From NCBI RefSeq assembly GCF_004798865.1, contig NW_025335269.1, forward strand, positions 14,869,459-14,933,458: a stretch of 64,000 bases of DNA, given 5' to 3'. Of the stretch, positions 38,094 through 48,844 are shown piece after piece. Under the pieces are notes generated by a model. The model was not told the origin of the DNA, made no database searches, and was given only the letters and a program-made list of their open reading frames with translations. A program made the position numbers and the translations under genes. The stretch's first letter is position 1. The number at the start of each line of letters is the position of its first letter. Source of the stretch: Varanus komodoensis. Its lineage: Eukaryota > Chordata > Lepidosauria > Squamata > Varanidae.

Positions 38094-38100
38094 AAATACC
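38094..38100 (-). other. EEPD1: Splice donor after EEPD1 exon 2
   Basis: Reading the minus strand, the exon ends ...GAAAACAG and the intron begins GTATTT, with GT at 38099-38098. The split codon AG| becomes Ser, giving LLEN-S. This matches the family, where LLENSIKLL spans the junction. Reading through the donor instead gives seven unrelated residues and a stop. Confidence 0.9.
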
Positions 38101-38950
38101 TGTTTTCTAGTAGGGTCATGCATATGACTTCTCGCACACCAGGATTGTTGGCTTTTTCAACAGAGCAGCTTTGCAGGTTCCAGGTGGCCACCCTCAAGAC
38201 AGGCTTCCCATCCCGCATCCCACCAAACATCTCCACAGTGGCCCGGGTGGAGATAATCTGAGTTGGCCCTCCTGGCGGAAAATCCAAATCCTCACTCTGA
38301 AGGCTGAGTGAGGTGGGGCTTGGGTGAGGTTTGACCATGAAATTGAGGCCACCATTGGTGTTTGTTGAAGGGGGCCGCGACCGCTCTGCGAACACCTGAT
38401 GTCGGATTTTGTCCAAAAATGAGGAGTTGATGCAATCCATCTTGACTAGGTCTTCAATGCTCTTGAAGGGCCCATGCTCCTTACGGTACTCTACAATGCC
38501 ATTGGCAATCTTCTCTGTTATGCCACGGATGCTCATAAGCTGAGCAGGTGTGGCCGTGTTAATATTGATCTTGGCAGCAGAAAGGTGGTCGAGGTTCTGG
38601 TCCTTTCGTAAAGAGCTGGGCGAGTGCTGGGCTGAACTGCCTTTGCTGCTCACGCAGATCTCAAACTTGACCTGCTCCAGCTTAGCGGCTCCAACGCCAC
38701 TGACCAAGGCTAAGTCCTCCACTTTCTTGAAGCCCCCAATATACTCCCGGTACTCCACAATGTTTTGGGCAACCATCCTGTTGACGCCAGGCAAAGTCAT
38801 GAGCTCCTCCTCAGTGGCGGTGTTGATGTTCAGTCTCTCCTGGTTGACGAGGATGTTGCTAAAGTTGCACGCTGCACTGAACTTTCGACTGTGGCAGAGG
38901 TCTGAAGGGTCTCTGGGGATGGACCGGTGACAGCCAAGGTTTCCCCCCAT
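38100..38950 (-). CDS. EEPD1: EEPD1, first coding exon (5' part of the CDS)
   Basis: EEPD1 is an endonuclease/exonuclease/phosphatase family protein. It is reported to act in 5' end resection at stalled replication forks and, as an LXR target, in ABCA1-dependent cholesterol efflux. The exon gives 283 codons plus two bases. Residues 1-7 are MGGNLGC, where Gly2 fits N-myristoylation and Cys7 palmitoylation, matching the known membrane anchoring of the family. Two ComEA-like HhH repeats follow at about 40-99 and 128-187, each opening with NINTAT (41-46, 129-134). A Ser/Pro-rich linker spans 188-250, and VLRVATWNLQ (251-260) begins the EEP nuclease fold. The catalytic core lies in later exons outside the window. 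The ATG at 38950 is chosen because it is the first in-frame ATG after a stop codon, has G at -3 and +4, and matches the vertebrate start. The sequence is very close to human EEPD1 as I remember it, with a slightly shorter linker between the HhH repeats. No break is seen. Confidence 0.97.
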
Positions 38951-39102
38951 GACTAGTCCTGTCTCAGCAATGCGATACTCTGATGTCCTGTCGGTGCGTT
39001 TTGCAGCTCTGATGGGGCGGGTGGTTTTTCTGGGCAGACGGGCCCTTGGCACTGACCAAGATTCTCCTCTTCACATGGAAAGGGCAGCTAAACAGACAAC
39101 TT
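38951..39102 (-). other. EEPD1: EEPD1 5' UTR part of exon 2 (predicted)
   Basis: On the minus strand a pyrimidine-rich tract ending in CTTCTTCAG lies just upstream of 39102, a strong splice acceptor. This gives about 152 bases of 5' UTR before the ATG. It fits the vertebrate gene layout, where exon 1 is non-coding and exon 2 carries the start codon. The main frame stays open for 40 codons upstream of the ATG, to a TGA at 39073-39071, but contains no ATG in that stretch. The acceptor is inferred from sequence. Transcription directly from the CpG island without splicing is the alternative. Confidence 0.65.
39071..39076 (-). promoter_or_regulatory. Start-stop minimal uORF (ATG-TGA) in the EEPD1 leader
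   Basis: The only ATG on the minus strand in the predicted exon-2 leader (38951-39102) is followed at once by TGA. It lies 126 bases before the main ATG, in the same frame, with 40 sense codons between. Its context is weak (T at -3, T at +4). Start-stop elements can pause ribosomes in other genes. A role here is inference. Confidence 0.5.
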
Positions 39103-39254
39103 CTGAAGAAGAGGAGCACAAGGCAAAGCGTCCCATTGAAAAACACAACCAGAAATCTTTCATCACGAAAGGCTTGTAAACACTGGGCTGAAAAACCAAA
39201 GTTGGCAGCAGTGGCTGAGATTATTAGCCTGCTCCTGAAGCCAGGCGGAGGGGA

Positions 39255-40085
39255 AAGTTAAAAATATTCTAAACGCACCCGCAGACACAGGCACGCTTGC
39301 AGTGGAACAGAACAAGCTTCCCTCGCCGCGTTACGAGGCAGAGGCGTCCCTCGTGCCCCTCGCCAGTGCCAGGCGGGCGAAGCGTCCCACACCTGCAAAG
39401 GGGCGAGCCCCAAGGGATCCCCTGGAAAGTGGCTGCGCCGCGGCGGGGGCGCGACGGCAACCCAGCGCCGCGCTTCCCTGGAGAAAGCGACTCTCACTGG
39501 AGCATCTCGCCGGGACTGCATCCGAGTCGCAAGGGGCTTGCGCGGTGCCTTTTGAAGCAGCTCCTCGTCCGCCCCACGGTGGACTCTTCCCTCCTTCCTC
39601 CCTCCGCCGGCTGATTTCCCAACCTCGACGCCTTTGCCAAGCAGGGCAGGGAAGGCACCAAACCTCCACCTCCGTCCTCCTGGGTCGGCCCAGGCAATCT
39701 CAGCTGAGTTCGCAGCCGCCCTCTTCTCGGTGGGAGAGGGAGTAGCGCCCCCTGGAAGCAGCCTCCGGAGCCAGCAGCAGGAGCTGCGCCAGCCTCTGCT
39801 TCCTTCGCCGGCGTGCCCGACTTGTTATGTGCAGGAGGCTGAAGCGCCCGGCCGGCCCGCCCTCTCTGCACCGCGGAGGCGGGGCCTGCTCGAGCGGCGC
39901 GCTCGCCGCGGTGACTTATGTGAGCGGCGGCTGGGGCTGTTGCTTTGCCCGCCCTATGGGCCCCCCTCCCGCGGTCAAAAAAAGCGGGGAGAGCTGGCGT
40001 TATCCAGAGGCTGCAGAACCGGGGCGCCGTCGAGCCAGAACTTTGGGCCAGAAGTCCGGGGGGGGGGCTCCTCCCTTGCCCGGGC
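39255..40085 (-). promoter_or_regulatory. EEPD1: CpG island, likely EEPD1 promoter and non-coding exon 1
   Basis: This is the only long GC-rich, CpG-dense stretch in a window that is otherwise AT-rich. It begins about 150 bases upstream of the predicted exon-2 acceptor. GC-box-like cores (GCCCGCCC or its complement) lie at 39854-39861, 39878-39885 and 39947-39954. No TATA box is obvious, as is usual for CpG-island promoters. Exon 1 and its donor must lie here if the exon-2 acceptor is real, but no single donor stands out. Long open frames run through both strands. They are explained by GC richness and match no protein I know. Confidence 0.8.
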
Positions 40086-41627
40086 CACACAGGAATGTTT
40101 ATTTTATATCGTTGTTGTTTTCAAATACAGTATTTTAACTTGGCGTTTAGCCTTTAACATTACTTTTCGGGCCCCTTTTAAGGTGGTTGGAACCCTCGAG
40201 ATTAAAAAGTGGATACAGTAAAAACCATTACGTACACATTCAAGTTTTTTTTCCATTCAACAAAACAAGTTATAAATAAAAAGTAAAATAGACATTACCA
40301 ATAAAAGAGCAGTCTTGATACTATAGGAAGGTCAGCAAAAACACGTCTTTTCCCCATCCTGTTCCTCTCAAGATTGCCTTTTCCCTTTGACCATCCTACT
40401 TGCAGTGACACATGCTGCATGACTGCTGCACATTAAATGAACCCATGTGGTAGGCATGCATACCAAAGTCACACATCCCTTTAAGAAAATTAAAGGTGCC
40501 ATCTTTGCCTTGTTTGATCTACTGGAAGGTATGTAAGTATGTATAGAGATGTTGAAAATAGCACCACAAGGTTCTTAAAATAACAGGACATTTATTGAGC
40601 AATTAGATTGCAAATAGATCCAGGAGGGTTTGGATCATCGTGAACAAGGCCTCCCCTGCAATTCCCGAGAAAAGTTCTCTACTGCTGGGGAAAAGAGAAT
40701 AACTCCACTACAATCCACATGAGGCCTTTACTGTGCAATGTCTGATTCACAGGACTGGCATCAGGGAGACAGGGATGGTACCAGATGTTTTGCTGCAGAA
40801 GGCAGAACAGCTAATGGTGCCCCCACCCCAGGCAACAAATTAAGCTGCCCAATATCCAAAGTCAGTGATTTTGGCATGAGACAGAAAATCCCACAAACAT
40901 GGGGGTTTTAATTGCTGGCTCCCCTCACCCAGCAATTAAAGTATCATAAATAGAATAATTAAAACCTGCTGTCTGAGGTAGTCAGCTTACTTGAGCTGGC
41001 CCTGTGGAGCTGAGTGAGTATGCTGGCATTGTCTTTCTGGTGTTTTCCCCATGTTTCTTCTATCTTCGTTCTTTCAACCAAACCAAGAAAATACTTTAGA
41101 GGAGCTGCACAATGCCCTTTGTTTGGTAGCGCTATGAGTTTGGAAACACGAAACTTGTTCAGTGACTGAAATAAAATCAAGTAGGTATAAGAAATTCATC
41201 AGTGCAAGACCTCGTCACTGTTACTACACACTAGGCCCCATAAATGAACATCCAAAAAGAATGTATTGGAAAAATGGTGCCATGGAGTGCTCACTTAATA
41301 ACAAGAAAAAATTCAGTCCCATTCAATAAGCCTGCACATGGCCTGTGCAGTCAAACCACCACACCACTGCTGAAAACACAATAAAAATCTCACATTTGCC
41401 ATCTGCCTGGGACCATAAGAACAAGGCAATTGTCAGATACCTGGTTGTTCACAATACATGGCTTATGGGCTTTGTTTGACTGCAGTTACAACTGGTGTAG
41501 GCTAGCCATAATCTCTAGTCAGAAATATGGAGGTGCCAATAACATCCTGTGGAGCAGAAGAATCCTAAAAGAACCACTGTATAAAACAAGAAGAATTACT
41601 CTTGATCTCTCAGAATCAGCCTTGCCT
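40086..41627. other. Upstream flank of EEPD1, no feature recognised
   Basis: Base composition drops sharply to AT-rich right after the CpG island. No divergent coding exon was seen. Confidence 0.5.
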
Positions 41628-41702
41628 AGCCTGGCCAATGCTCAGAGATGATGAAAATTGTAGTCCAAAAGACCTGGAAGGCACCAGTATGGAGAAAGCT
41701 GC
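41628..41702. repeat. Palindromic MITE-like element, partial
   Basis: CTAGCCTGGCCAATGCTCAG, TGATGAAAATTGTAGTCCAA and CTGGAAGGCACCAGTATGGA. Confidence 0.6.
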
Positions 41703-44219
41703 CACACAGTTTTGGGATGCTTAGAACAGAATAAGTCTGGGTTTGGATTTAATGCTGTTACTGATAATGCTACAGCAGCTGTAAATTGGGGTTAAAGTGC
41801 CAAATGGTGCAAACATTGCTCCAGGCTCCTTTAGCCCTCTGGACTGAGAATCAGCCGGGTGCTGTTATTATTTAGCAAGCACCTAACTCTGTACTAGGCA
41901 CTGTACAAAGTTTAAAACACAGATTTCTGCCAAAACAGCTTACAGTCTCACAGCAAGAAACATGAGGGAAAGGGAAGGAATTATTGAAATTAATACTGTG
42001 GGGTGTAGAGCAAGAAAGATGACATGAAACTGAAGACAGAAATCACAGCAGGTCCTTGAACTTTGGTGTGAGTGTGGCTAACTCCTGGCTTTGCTATTCA
42101 AAGGATGGACAGACACAGCAGCAAATCAGCTTCTGTCTCCACCATCAGTCTTGCCGTTCTTGTCTGCTAGACCGCCTGTCTTTTCTTTATTTTTACATGC
42201 TGCCTACATGCTTATTCATTCATTATTATTCATTATTAATTTAAAAAGGAAGAAATGCCTCACTGCTCTAGAGCTTGGCAGGAGGTTTCTTGATGATATC
42301 ACAGGCAACAGCCAATCAATGCCAAATCTTTGCTGGCATGGGCTGTGTATTTACATTTCCTAGCTCAGCTCAGTTCCGCTCCACCCTACTCCACCCCCAA
42401 GCTGAAAGGCTTCGAAAGGAAAGATGCACTACAACTGTATACCAGAAAGTATAGGGTAGCTACAAATATGCACCAGGGCAGGGATGGCCCTACCCTTTGA
42501 CAAAGTGATGCCTCAGGTAACAGATGGTGGGGACACAAAGCAGCAACAAGGTCTTGGGGAGCAGAGATGTGCGCACTATGCAACTTGGTCAATGCCCCTT
42601 CCACCAGCCTGCACAGAGGTGGATGGAGTGACCAGGCATCCTTTTGTACTGCAGGCAGTCCTCTCTTTGAAGGGCTGCCCTGTACAATGTTGGCTTGTGG
42701 ATAAAGCAGCATAACACCCATTGCCCATCAACACTTGGCACCTGGTACAAACTGAACGGACAGGCATGCAGGGTACCTGGCCACAGTCTTCCACACAATG
42801 CTGGGCAGGACTGAATTTCTACTGACATTTCAATCATGATTTCCTAAATTTTCATGCGATATAAACTAGCAGATGCACATCTCATTTAGCCCGTGTGCGT
42901 CTGTGTGTGCAGACATGCACATGATTTTTTTTTTTTTTTGATAATTCACAACCGGCCATCTGAGATGGCATCTTTTCACCAGCATCAAAGTAAAATCCAA
43001 CAGCTGTTCTGGTAAGAAGTAGGAAGCACCACATTGTACTTTCTGTTCCTGAGGCTGTACAATGTCTTGGGGGACAGCCCTGATTAAAAGTGCTACAGCT
43101 GCCTTCATCCATCCCTGTATTCAATTACCCGTTTTGCTCTGAAGTGTGTAGCTTTGGGCAAGTCATTACCTGTTCACCTGACTTGGATGGGTTTGTGGAT
43201 AGAATAAAGTGGGACAAGTTCACATGTTGTACCTTGAGCTCCTTGGACAAAGATCACAGTGTGGCAAATATGATAAATAATCACTGTTATCAATTGGTGC
43301 AATCAGCATAACATCTGACATGGTGAAGTCATCACAGAGTGACTTCCATCTGCCCATGGGTGTGTGTGAATGCTGTGTCACATTGCAAGGAAGTAGCAGG
43401 CTTGCAGCTGATTAGTTCTTGCCCCTTTGCACTTATAAAGAAATTCAGGAGGTGAGGTTTTCCATTTGCTTCAAACTTCTGTTGGGCTCTGAAGCCTATC
43501 TTGATTCTTTGGACACCCAGCAATGAAGAGTGTAATTTCATTATGCATCTCCTTTACAGATCTCCTGCCAAAACAAAGCAAGCAAACACTAAACAAAAAC
43601 TCATGGCACTGTGACAGAAAGGGCAGCACAGATGGAAAGAAAAATGTGATACATAATGTTTATTATAAAATGCATTGTATTTTCAAAGTGCTGAGTAGGT
43701 GCAAGCTAATTAATATTATGCTGAAGTCATCCGAATTGCATCTACTATTCTTTGCTCAAAGGAATTGTACTTAATTACTGGTGTGTGTGGTGTTCTTTAT
43801 GGTTTGGGCACTGGAACAGCAGCATTGTACTTATCAATACTTAACCCCAGGGCTTAGACATTAACATGTTTTCTAGCAACTTGGCGAAACAGTAGTTAAG
43901 ATTGCAGAGGCTACCCCCTTTGATCTCAAACTGCATTTAATTATGAGTCCTTGGTCACTCCTGCTGCAGGGGAAGGAGTCCCCACAGTACCCCACTGACC
44001 TACCAGTTTGGCAAAAGCTATGCCCCTCATACTGTTAATACTGAATTTAAGAAGAGGAATAAGTATTGTGTCGAGACAAAATGAGCAGAAGCTCTGCCAT
44101 AATCTGGCAGCTTAAAGGCCTGATATTTTAAGAACAATTTTAGAGTTAAGGTGGGATTCCTGATAAGAGGCTAATGTGCCTGTTCTGAAAGGTCTTCCTT
44201 TGGGGGCACACCTTAGACA
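41703..44219. other. Intergenic DNA, no feature recognised
   Basis: Nothing assigned. A T-run lies at 42927-42939. Open frames on both strands are short and lack motifs. Confidence 0.5.
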
Positions 44220-44473
44220 TGCTAATGCAGGGGTGGCCAAACTTGCTCAGCTGAACAGCCTCATACAGTAAATGTCAGATGCTTGAGAGCTGCAAGACAT
44301 GAACAAATATTTATTTATTACTAAACAGACTTTGCTACAAGTAACATATTGCAGATAAGATACAAAGGTTTACTTACTGCAAAAATATTATCCACAACAA
44401 ACCCTTCCCCAAGCCAAGGAATAACAAAGACACCCAATCAGATTGTCTGGTAAGAAAAGGCCCTTTACCAATT

Positions 44474-44867
44474 GTTGTTAGTTACGAAGTTGCATTGGAC
44501 CATTGCGACCCCATGGACAACATTTCTCCAGGCCTTCCTGTCCTCCACCATCTCCCGGAGTTCACTTAAGCTCACACCGAGCGACTCCATCTAACCACCT
44601 CATTCTCTGCTGCCCCCTTCTTCTTTTGCCCTCAATTGTTCCCAGCATTAGGGTCTTCTCCAGTGAGTCCTTCCTTCTCATTAGATGGTCAAAGTATTTG
44701 AGATTCAGCTTCAGTTTCTAGCCTTCTAAAGAGCAGTCAGGGTTGATCTCCTCTGGGACTGACTGGTTTGAACTCCTTGCAGTCCAAAGGACTCACAGGA
44801 GTCTCCTCCAGCACCACAATTCAAAGGCCTCAATTCTTCAGCACTCAGCCTTTCTTATGGTCCAGCG
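44474..44867 (-). repeat. BovB (RTE) LINE 3' end nested in the hAT
   Basis: The reverse complement encodes the C-terminal segment around the conserved GHLMRRK-type region and ends GACCCCATGG-complement, CAACTTCGTAACTAACAAC. It is bounded by exact 10-bp duplications TTTACCAATT (44464-44473 and 44868-44877), as expected for target-primed insertion. It is younger than the hAT. Confidence 0.9.
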
Positions 44868-45044
44868 TTTACCAATTACAGGTTAAAATTGTGTTACCCC
44901 CTTAAAAAAAAAAAAAGTAGTTCAGGATGGGGCACATGAACAGTGAACCGCCATTTTAGCTTCACAACAACGCTCTGAGGTAGGCTGCACCCAAAACACA
45001 GCATCCAAGACAGTATCTCCTGGCAATTTTGAAACACGAGCCAC

Positions 45045-45181
45045 CTAAGAAACAAATCCTTGCCTTTCTGATAGGCCCTGCCAATCTCATCAGCGTCTGC
45101 CTTGGTCTGCGCTATTTTTATAACAGCTTCTGAAAAGTTCAAACCAAGCAAAGGACCGGTCGCAGTAGCGGCACTCGCCAT
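45045..45181 (-). other. Unidentified exon-like ORF inside the hAT
   Basis: From an ATG in strong context (A at -3, G at +4), 45 codons run to AG|GTGGCT, a possible splice donor. The product starts MASAATATGPLLGLNFSEAV and includes KIAQTKADADEIGRAYQKGK. I recognise no family. Upstream is a CpG-containing stretch with clustered CCAAT boxes. It could be a captured host first exon, a remnant of the element's own 5' exon, or chance. Confidence 0.4.
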
Positions 45182-45235
45182 TCTGGCTCTGAACCAGACT
45201 CTCAGTCTTGTCCGTCCCGCATGTGTGCCTCACTT

Positions 45236-45268
45236 CCATTGGCCCAGGCTGGTACCCAATTGGCCAAT
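45236..45268 (-). promoter_or_regulatory. CCAAT-box cluster upstream of the exon-like ORF
   Basis: CCAAT or its complement occurs at 45236-45242 (CCATTGG), 45256-45260, 45259-45263 and 45264-45268. These lie 55-87 bases before the ATG at 45181. No TATA box was seen. Confidence 0.45.
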
Positions 45269-45482
45269 CACGGACACCTCTACAGGTGGACGAGGATTAG
45301 AGAATAATGACACCTTAGTTAGCAGAGCAGCTGAGCTGGAAGGTTCTCCCGTTCGATCCTCTTTCACTGGTCCCAAGCAGAATCGCGCATTGACACATTT
45401 CAGCCCCTTTGTGAGCTGCAAAATAAACTCAAAGAGCTGCATGCAGCTTGCAAGCCTCAGCTTGGTCACCCCTGTGCTAATG

Positions 45483-45805
45483 TTTGCCTGCCCTGAAGGT
45501 TTTTCTTTTTGTGTTCTGAGTCTCAATCACGGTCAACCCTGTTGTTTAGCTCTATTGTGCCTATAGCAAACTGCCCCACCCTCCTCCAAACTTTGTATGT
45601 AACTGATAGGTTATAACAGTATCTTGTACAGACTCCATCTTTGCAAGTCCTCTTGGGGGCTACCAACATGCTGCATGTATTTCCTGTATGTTGGGATAAA
45701 CTGTAAATGTTCTTTTGACTGTACACCCTCAGCAGATTCTCTGCTTCCCCCTCCCCCTGTTAATCTATTTTTTTTCCCTTGTCAGCTGGAGGAGGTTGAA
45801 TAAGG
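45483..45805. other. Intergenic DNA, no feature recognised
   Basis: Nothing identified. Confidence 0.5.
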
Positions 45806-45925
45806 GTGGACAAATTGTGGGCTTCCACATGTTTTGGACTATAACATCCATGTCCCATCACTATTGGCTATGGTAGCTATGGCTGATGGGAGACAAATAT
45901 CTAGAGGATTACAAGCTGTCCACTT
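45806..45925. repeat. Palindromic MITE-like element, full but diverged
   Basis: AAGGGTGGACAAATTGTGGG left end. The right end, reverse-complemented, reads CAAAAGTGGACAGCTTGTAA. TTTTGGACTATAACATCCAT is the half-site. Confidence 0.7.
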
Positions 45926-47019
45926 TTGTGGTAGATCCTTGGTCAACACATGGATTTCTTGGAGGGCTATTTTGTGAGCAGAGTTAAGGATGGAGCATGA
46001 AGCCTCCACTTCCATTTCTCAAATGTTCTTCTGCCAGAGAGGTCCCTCCAGTTACACACCTCTCCTGCCTCTCTGCAGGCCAGGGATTAGAAGACGGGAT
46101 GCACTCAGCAACTGGATTTGGCCTTTGAATTAGATTTGCCCCAATAACTTTCCATTTTTGATCATATAGTAATCATTGATCATATAGCATATAGTGATAC
46201 CATCCCAAATATTCTGCTGCTTTAATGCACTCACAAAGTTCTGTGCAGACAAAAAGAACAGTCATGAAGCTACAACCATGCCTTCTGCCACCAGGCATTG
46301 CAAGGGGGTTTGAAAAGGTTTTAAATGATTTCAAATTTCATTGGTAGACAGTACTGCTGAAGATCTGCAGCTCAGGCATCGTAACTGACTCTCTCCTGTG
46401 AAGCCTGAAAAAAAGCTGGCATCCAGTAGCATTCAGAAAAATCACCATATTCTGCCGATCTGACTTATGTACTATCAGAAACTGCTGCAGATTTTGTGTA
46501 AGCACCTCCCCCACCCCCCACAGTAGCAGTACTATGTGAAGGGGGCAGAGAAGAGAAGCTTTTAAGCATTCCACCATGAACCTTAAATAAATACAAATAA
46601 ATAAATAAAATAAAAACAGCCCACACTGTAAGTGTTCAGTTCACATCACAATCCATAGAAGATTTTTATTTATTTTTTTCAATTTTTTCAATTTGCTGCA
46701 TCTCTAGCTGTAGTGTGAGAACAACAACAGAACTGCTTTAGAGGAAGCCAAATTCAACTATCAAATTCAGAGTTTTGTCCATCAACCAACATACCCAGCA
46801 AGCATCCTGCAGCAGAGTCAATCAAAATTCTATTGCTCTTAAAGCTGCAATGCATAGTTTCTTTTTCACAAACCCAGCCATCCCCAAAGCAACTACTTTG
46901 AGAAGTTATAGTCCCAGTTAATAATCTAGCTCTCTTGTTCTGGACTGAGGTTTTCTAGATCGTTTTCCAAAGCAGCCACACACAAAACATTGCAAGGATA
47001 GAACCAGGAGCTTATTATT
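45926..47019. other. Intergenic DNA with AAATA-rich patch
   Basis: An (AAATA)n-like patch lies at 46583-46614. Otherwise nothing identified. Confidence 0.5.
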
Positions 47020-47210
47020 TATTTATTTAAAGTTTATATATGCCATCCCCTTGCTACATAGCCATGGGATGGCTCACAGAAATAAATAAATAAAACAAAT
47101 TACAATTAAAACCTGGAAACACACTGCCTGCCCAATTAAAATATATAAATATTAAACATTATTAAAATACTGTTTGAATAAAAAGGTCTTACCCAGCTTC
47201 CCAGTGCAAG
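47020..47210 (-). repeat. LINE 3' UTR fragment, probably L2-like
   Basis: Starts (ATTT)n, then TATGCCATCCCCTTGCTACA and GGGATGGCTCACAGAAATAA, and ends TTGAATAAAAAGGTCTTACC. This has the layout of an L2 3' UTR in reverse. Confidence 0.6.
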
Positions 47211-48690
47211 TAATCCTTGCAAGGCTGTCTCTGTCCAGTTAGGGCTGTAGTTGGGTTATCAGCCCGAAACGAATGATAAAAGGCAGCTGGAGAGGCAGCA
47301 AGGCTTCCTATGCTCTGGTAACAATGAGAGATCCAAGCTTATTCTCAAATTATCAACCTACTACTTGGGGCAGGGGGTGGGGGGGGGAGTGCAGTTTTCT
47401 CCAGGAACAACACCACTTAATCAAGCAGACAAATCCTTCGCAGTCAATACTGAGTATCAGTATATTGGCCTTTTCTCCAGTTCCTTGCCCTGCTGAAGCA
47501 CACATTCAGAACATCAGCCACTTCTCCTGTATTAGATGAAAAGGGAATTGGAGGTAGAAGTCACCAACCTCTTACCACATCCACAGACATTTCCCAGCAG
47601 TTTTGTGTAGATGCTTAAAACTACGGAGAAGGTTTTAAAGAGTCTTGAGGAACCCTGCACTGCAATTGCTACGGAACAGAGCAACAATCTCTTGGCACCA
47701 CTTTCTGGCATTGCCCATTCATGTGGAAGCAGAACATCCCCATACAGGATCCCTGTATCCCAAACTCAAGCAGCTTGTCCAGGCAGATACAATGGTCCAT
47801 GTTTTACAAAGCAGCTGATACACCTAAAGGACCACAGGGGACCCTCTGTTCCTGTTTCGGCATCAGCACAGGACACCCACAGGGTGACCAAAGCGTAATT
47901 GGATTTACTTTTCAGAAACGAATACAGTTGTGCTAGAGAAGTGGCAGACAGACAGGGCATAATCTATCAGGAAACTGTCCAGTGCAAGCTTCAGTGCCAA
48001 AACTGCTGCTTGTGTTCTTGCAAAGTATTCATTTATTTCAGTGAGGTCTGCACAGAAGAATGTATACTAATTAACATGGGGTACAACTTACCAGAAGCAG
48101 AGATGAGAGTCCCAAGTGTCTCATACTTAATATTTCTAAACCAATCAGAGATTATAAATTTGGGGCTCACACAACTGAATACTTCTAACAAAGTAAATAT
48201 TTTTTAAAAATACCATCAGGAAATCCAATCTAGATCCAATCTTAAAAGCCAGGAAATCCAATCTAGAGCTAATCCCTTCTTCCTGACGTCTGGTTTTGTA
48301 TGCAAATTGATATTATCCTTTTATTTTTGGGGCATGGAGAAGTGTTCAGTCAGGAGAGCTTCCTGCCTCTTCTGCAACTCATAAAACAGGTTTACCAGCT
48401 CAGTGAGAATGTAGACCTATGTTAATAGAATGAGTCACAAGCAAATATTATGAAAAAAACAATTCTTGTGCTCTAAGTCAGCCCAGTTGACTGAAAGAGT
48501 TACCTGTTCTGGAAGGTTATCATTATCACCCTTCTCAGTATGCTAGGAATGATTTCCTGTAAATTAAACATTACATAAGAAACAAGTTATCTTTGCTCAT
48601 ACAGAGAAACAACTATCCCTGAAAATGTTCTAGCAAAAATCCTTTCTACTAGAATCTTCTCAGTTTTCTGACTAAAAACAATGTCATTAC
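47211..48690. other. Intergenic DNA, no feature recognised
   Basis: A G-run lies at 47379-47388. A short direct repeat CAGGAAATCCAATCTAGA occurs at about 48218 and 48251. Confidence 0.5.
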
Positions 48691-48740
48691 AAGAAAAGAA
48701 AAGAAAAGAAAAGAAAAGAAAAGAAAAGAAAAGAAAAGAG
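48691..48740. repeat. (AAAAG)n pentanucleotide microsatellite
   Basis: About ten perfect units, the longest pure simple repeat in the window. Confidence 0.97.
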
Positions 48741-48844
48741 TAACTTGGTTTAGTAGCATGCAGGTCTCTTTTTAAGGTCCACTTTGTTGATACACTTTTT
48801 CTGCACTAGTCATATTTGGATAACACATGACCCAAAGTGAAGTG

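Larger units (their letters stand above)
44228..45474. mobile_element. hAT element with 8-bp target duplications, internal BovB and exon-like cargo
   Basis: Left terminus CAGGGGTGGCCAAACTTGCT. Right terminus, reverse-complemented, CAGGGGTGACCAAGCTGAGG. Exact flanking duplications TGCTAATG are at 44220-44227 and 45475-45482. Subterminal AGAGCTGCAAGACATGAA and CAAAGAGCTGCATGCAGC are alike. Without the BovB insertion it would be about 850 bp. No hAT transposase domain (BED finger, hATC dimerisation) is visible. A much shorter relative lies at 50.6 kb. Confidence 0.9.

Noticed and set aside
1-38099. Further EEPD1 exons in the window
   Set aside because: I looked for the nuclease part (VQELLDREAL-like, and later motifs) in the minus-strand frames and found none. 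The intron is known to be very long in human.
38951-39052. Starting EEPD1 at 39052
   Set aside because: The codon there is GTG. The first ATG of the frame is at 38950, in good context and matching the conserved MG...LGCHRS start.
39494-40090. A 198-codon minus-strand open frame in the CpG island, and plus-strand frames of 103-195 codons there
   Set aside because: The residues are Ala/Gly/Pro/Arg-rich with no known domain, and both strands are open together, as expected from GC-rich, stop-poor DNA.
44890-44925. The A-run near 44904 as the poly(A) tail of a retrocopy of the exon-like ORF
   Set aside because: For a minus-strand transcript a tail would appear as T on the plus strand. The run is A on the plus strand, so the polarity is wrong.
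45102-45566. A 154-codon plus-strand frame
   Set aside because: It runs antisense through the exon-like module and past the hAT right end and its duplication, so it cannot be one functional gene.
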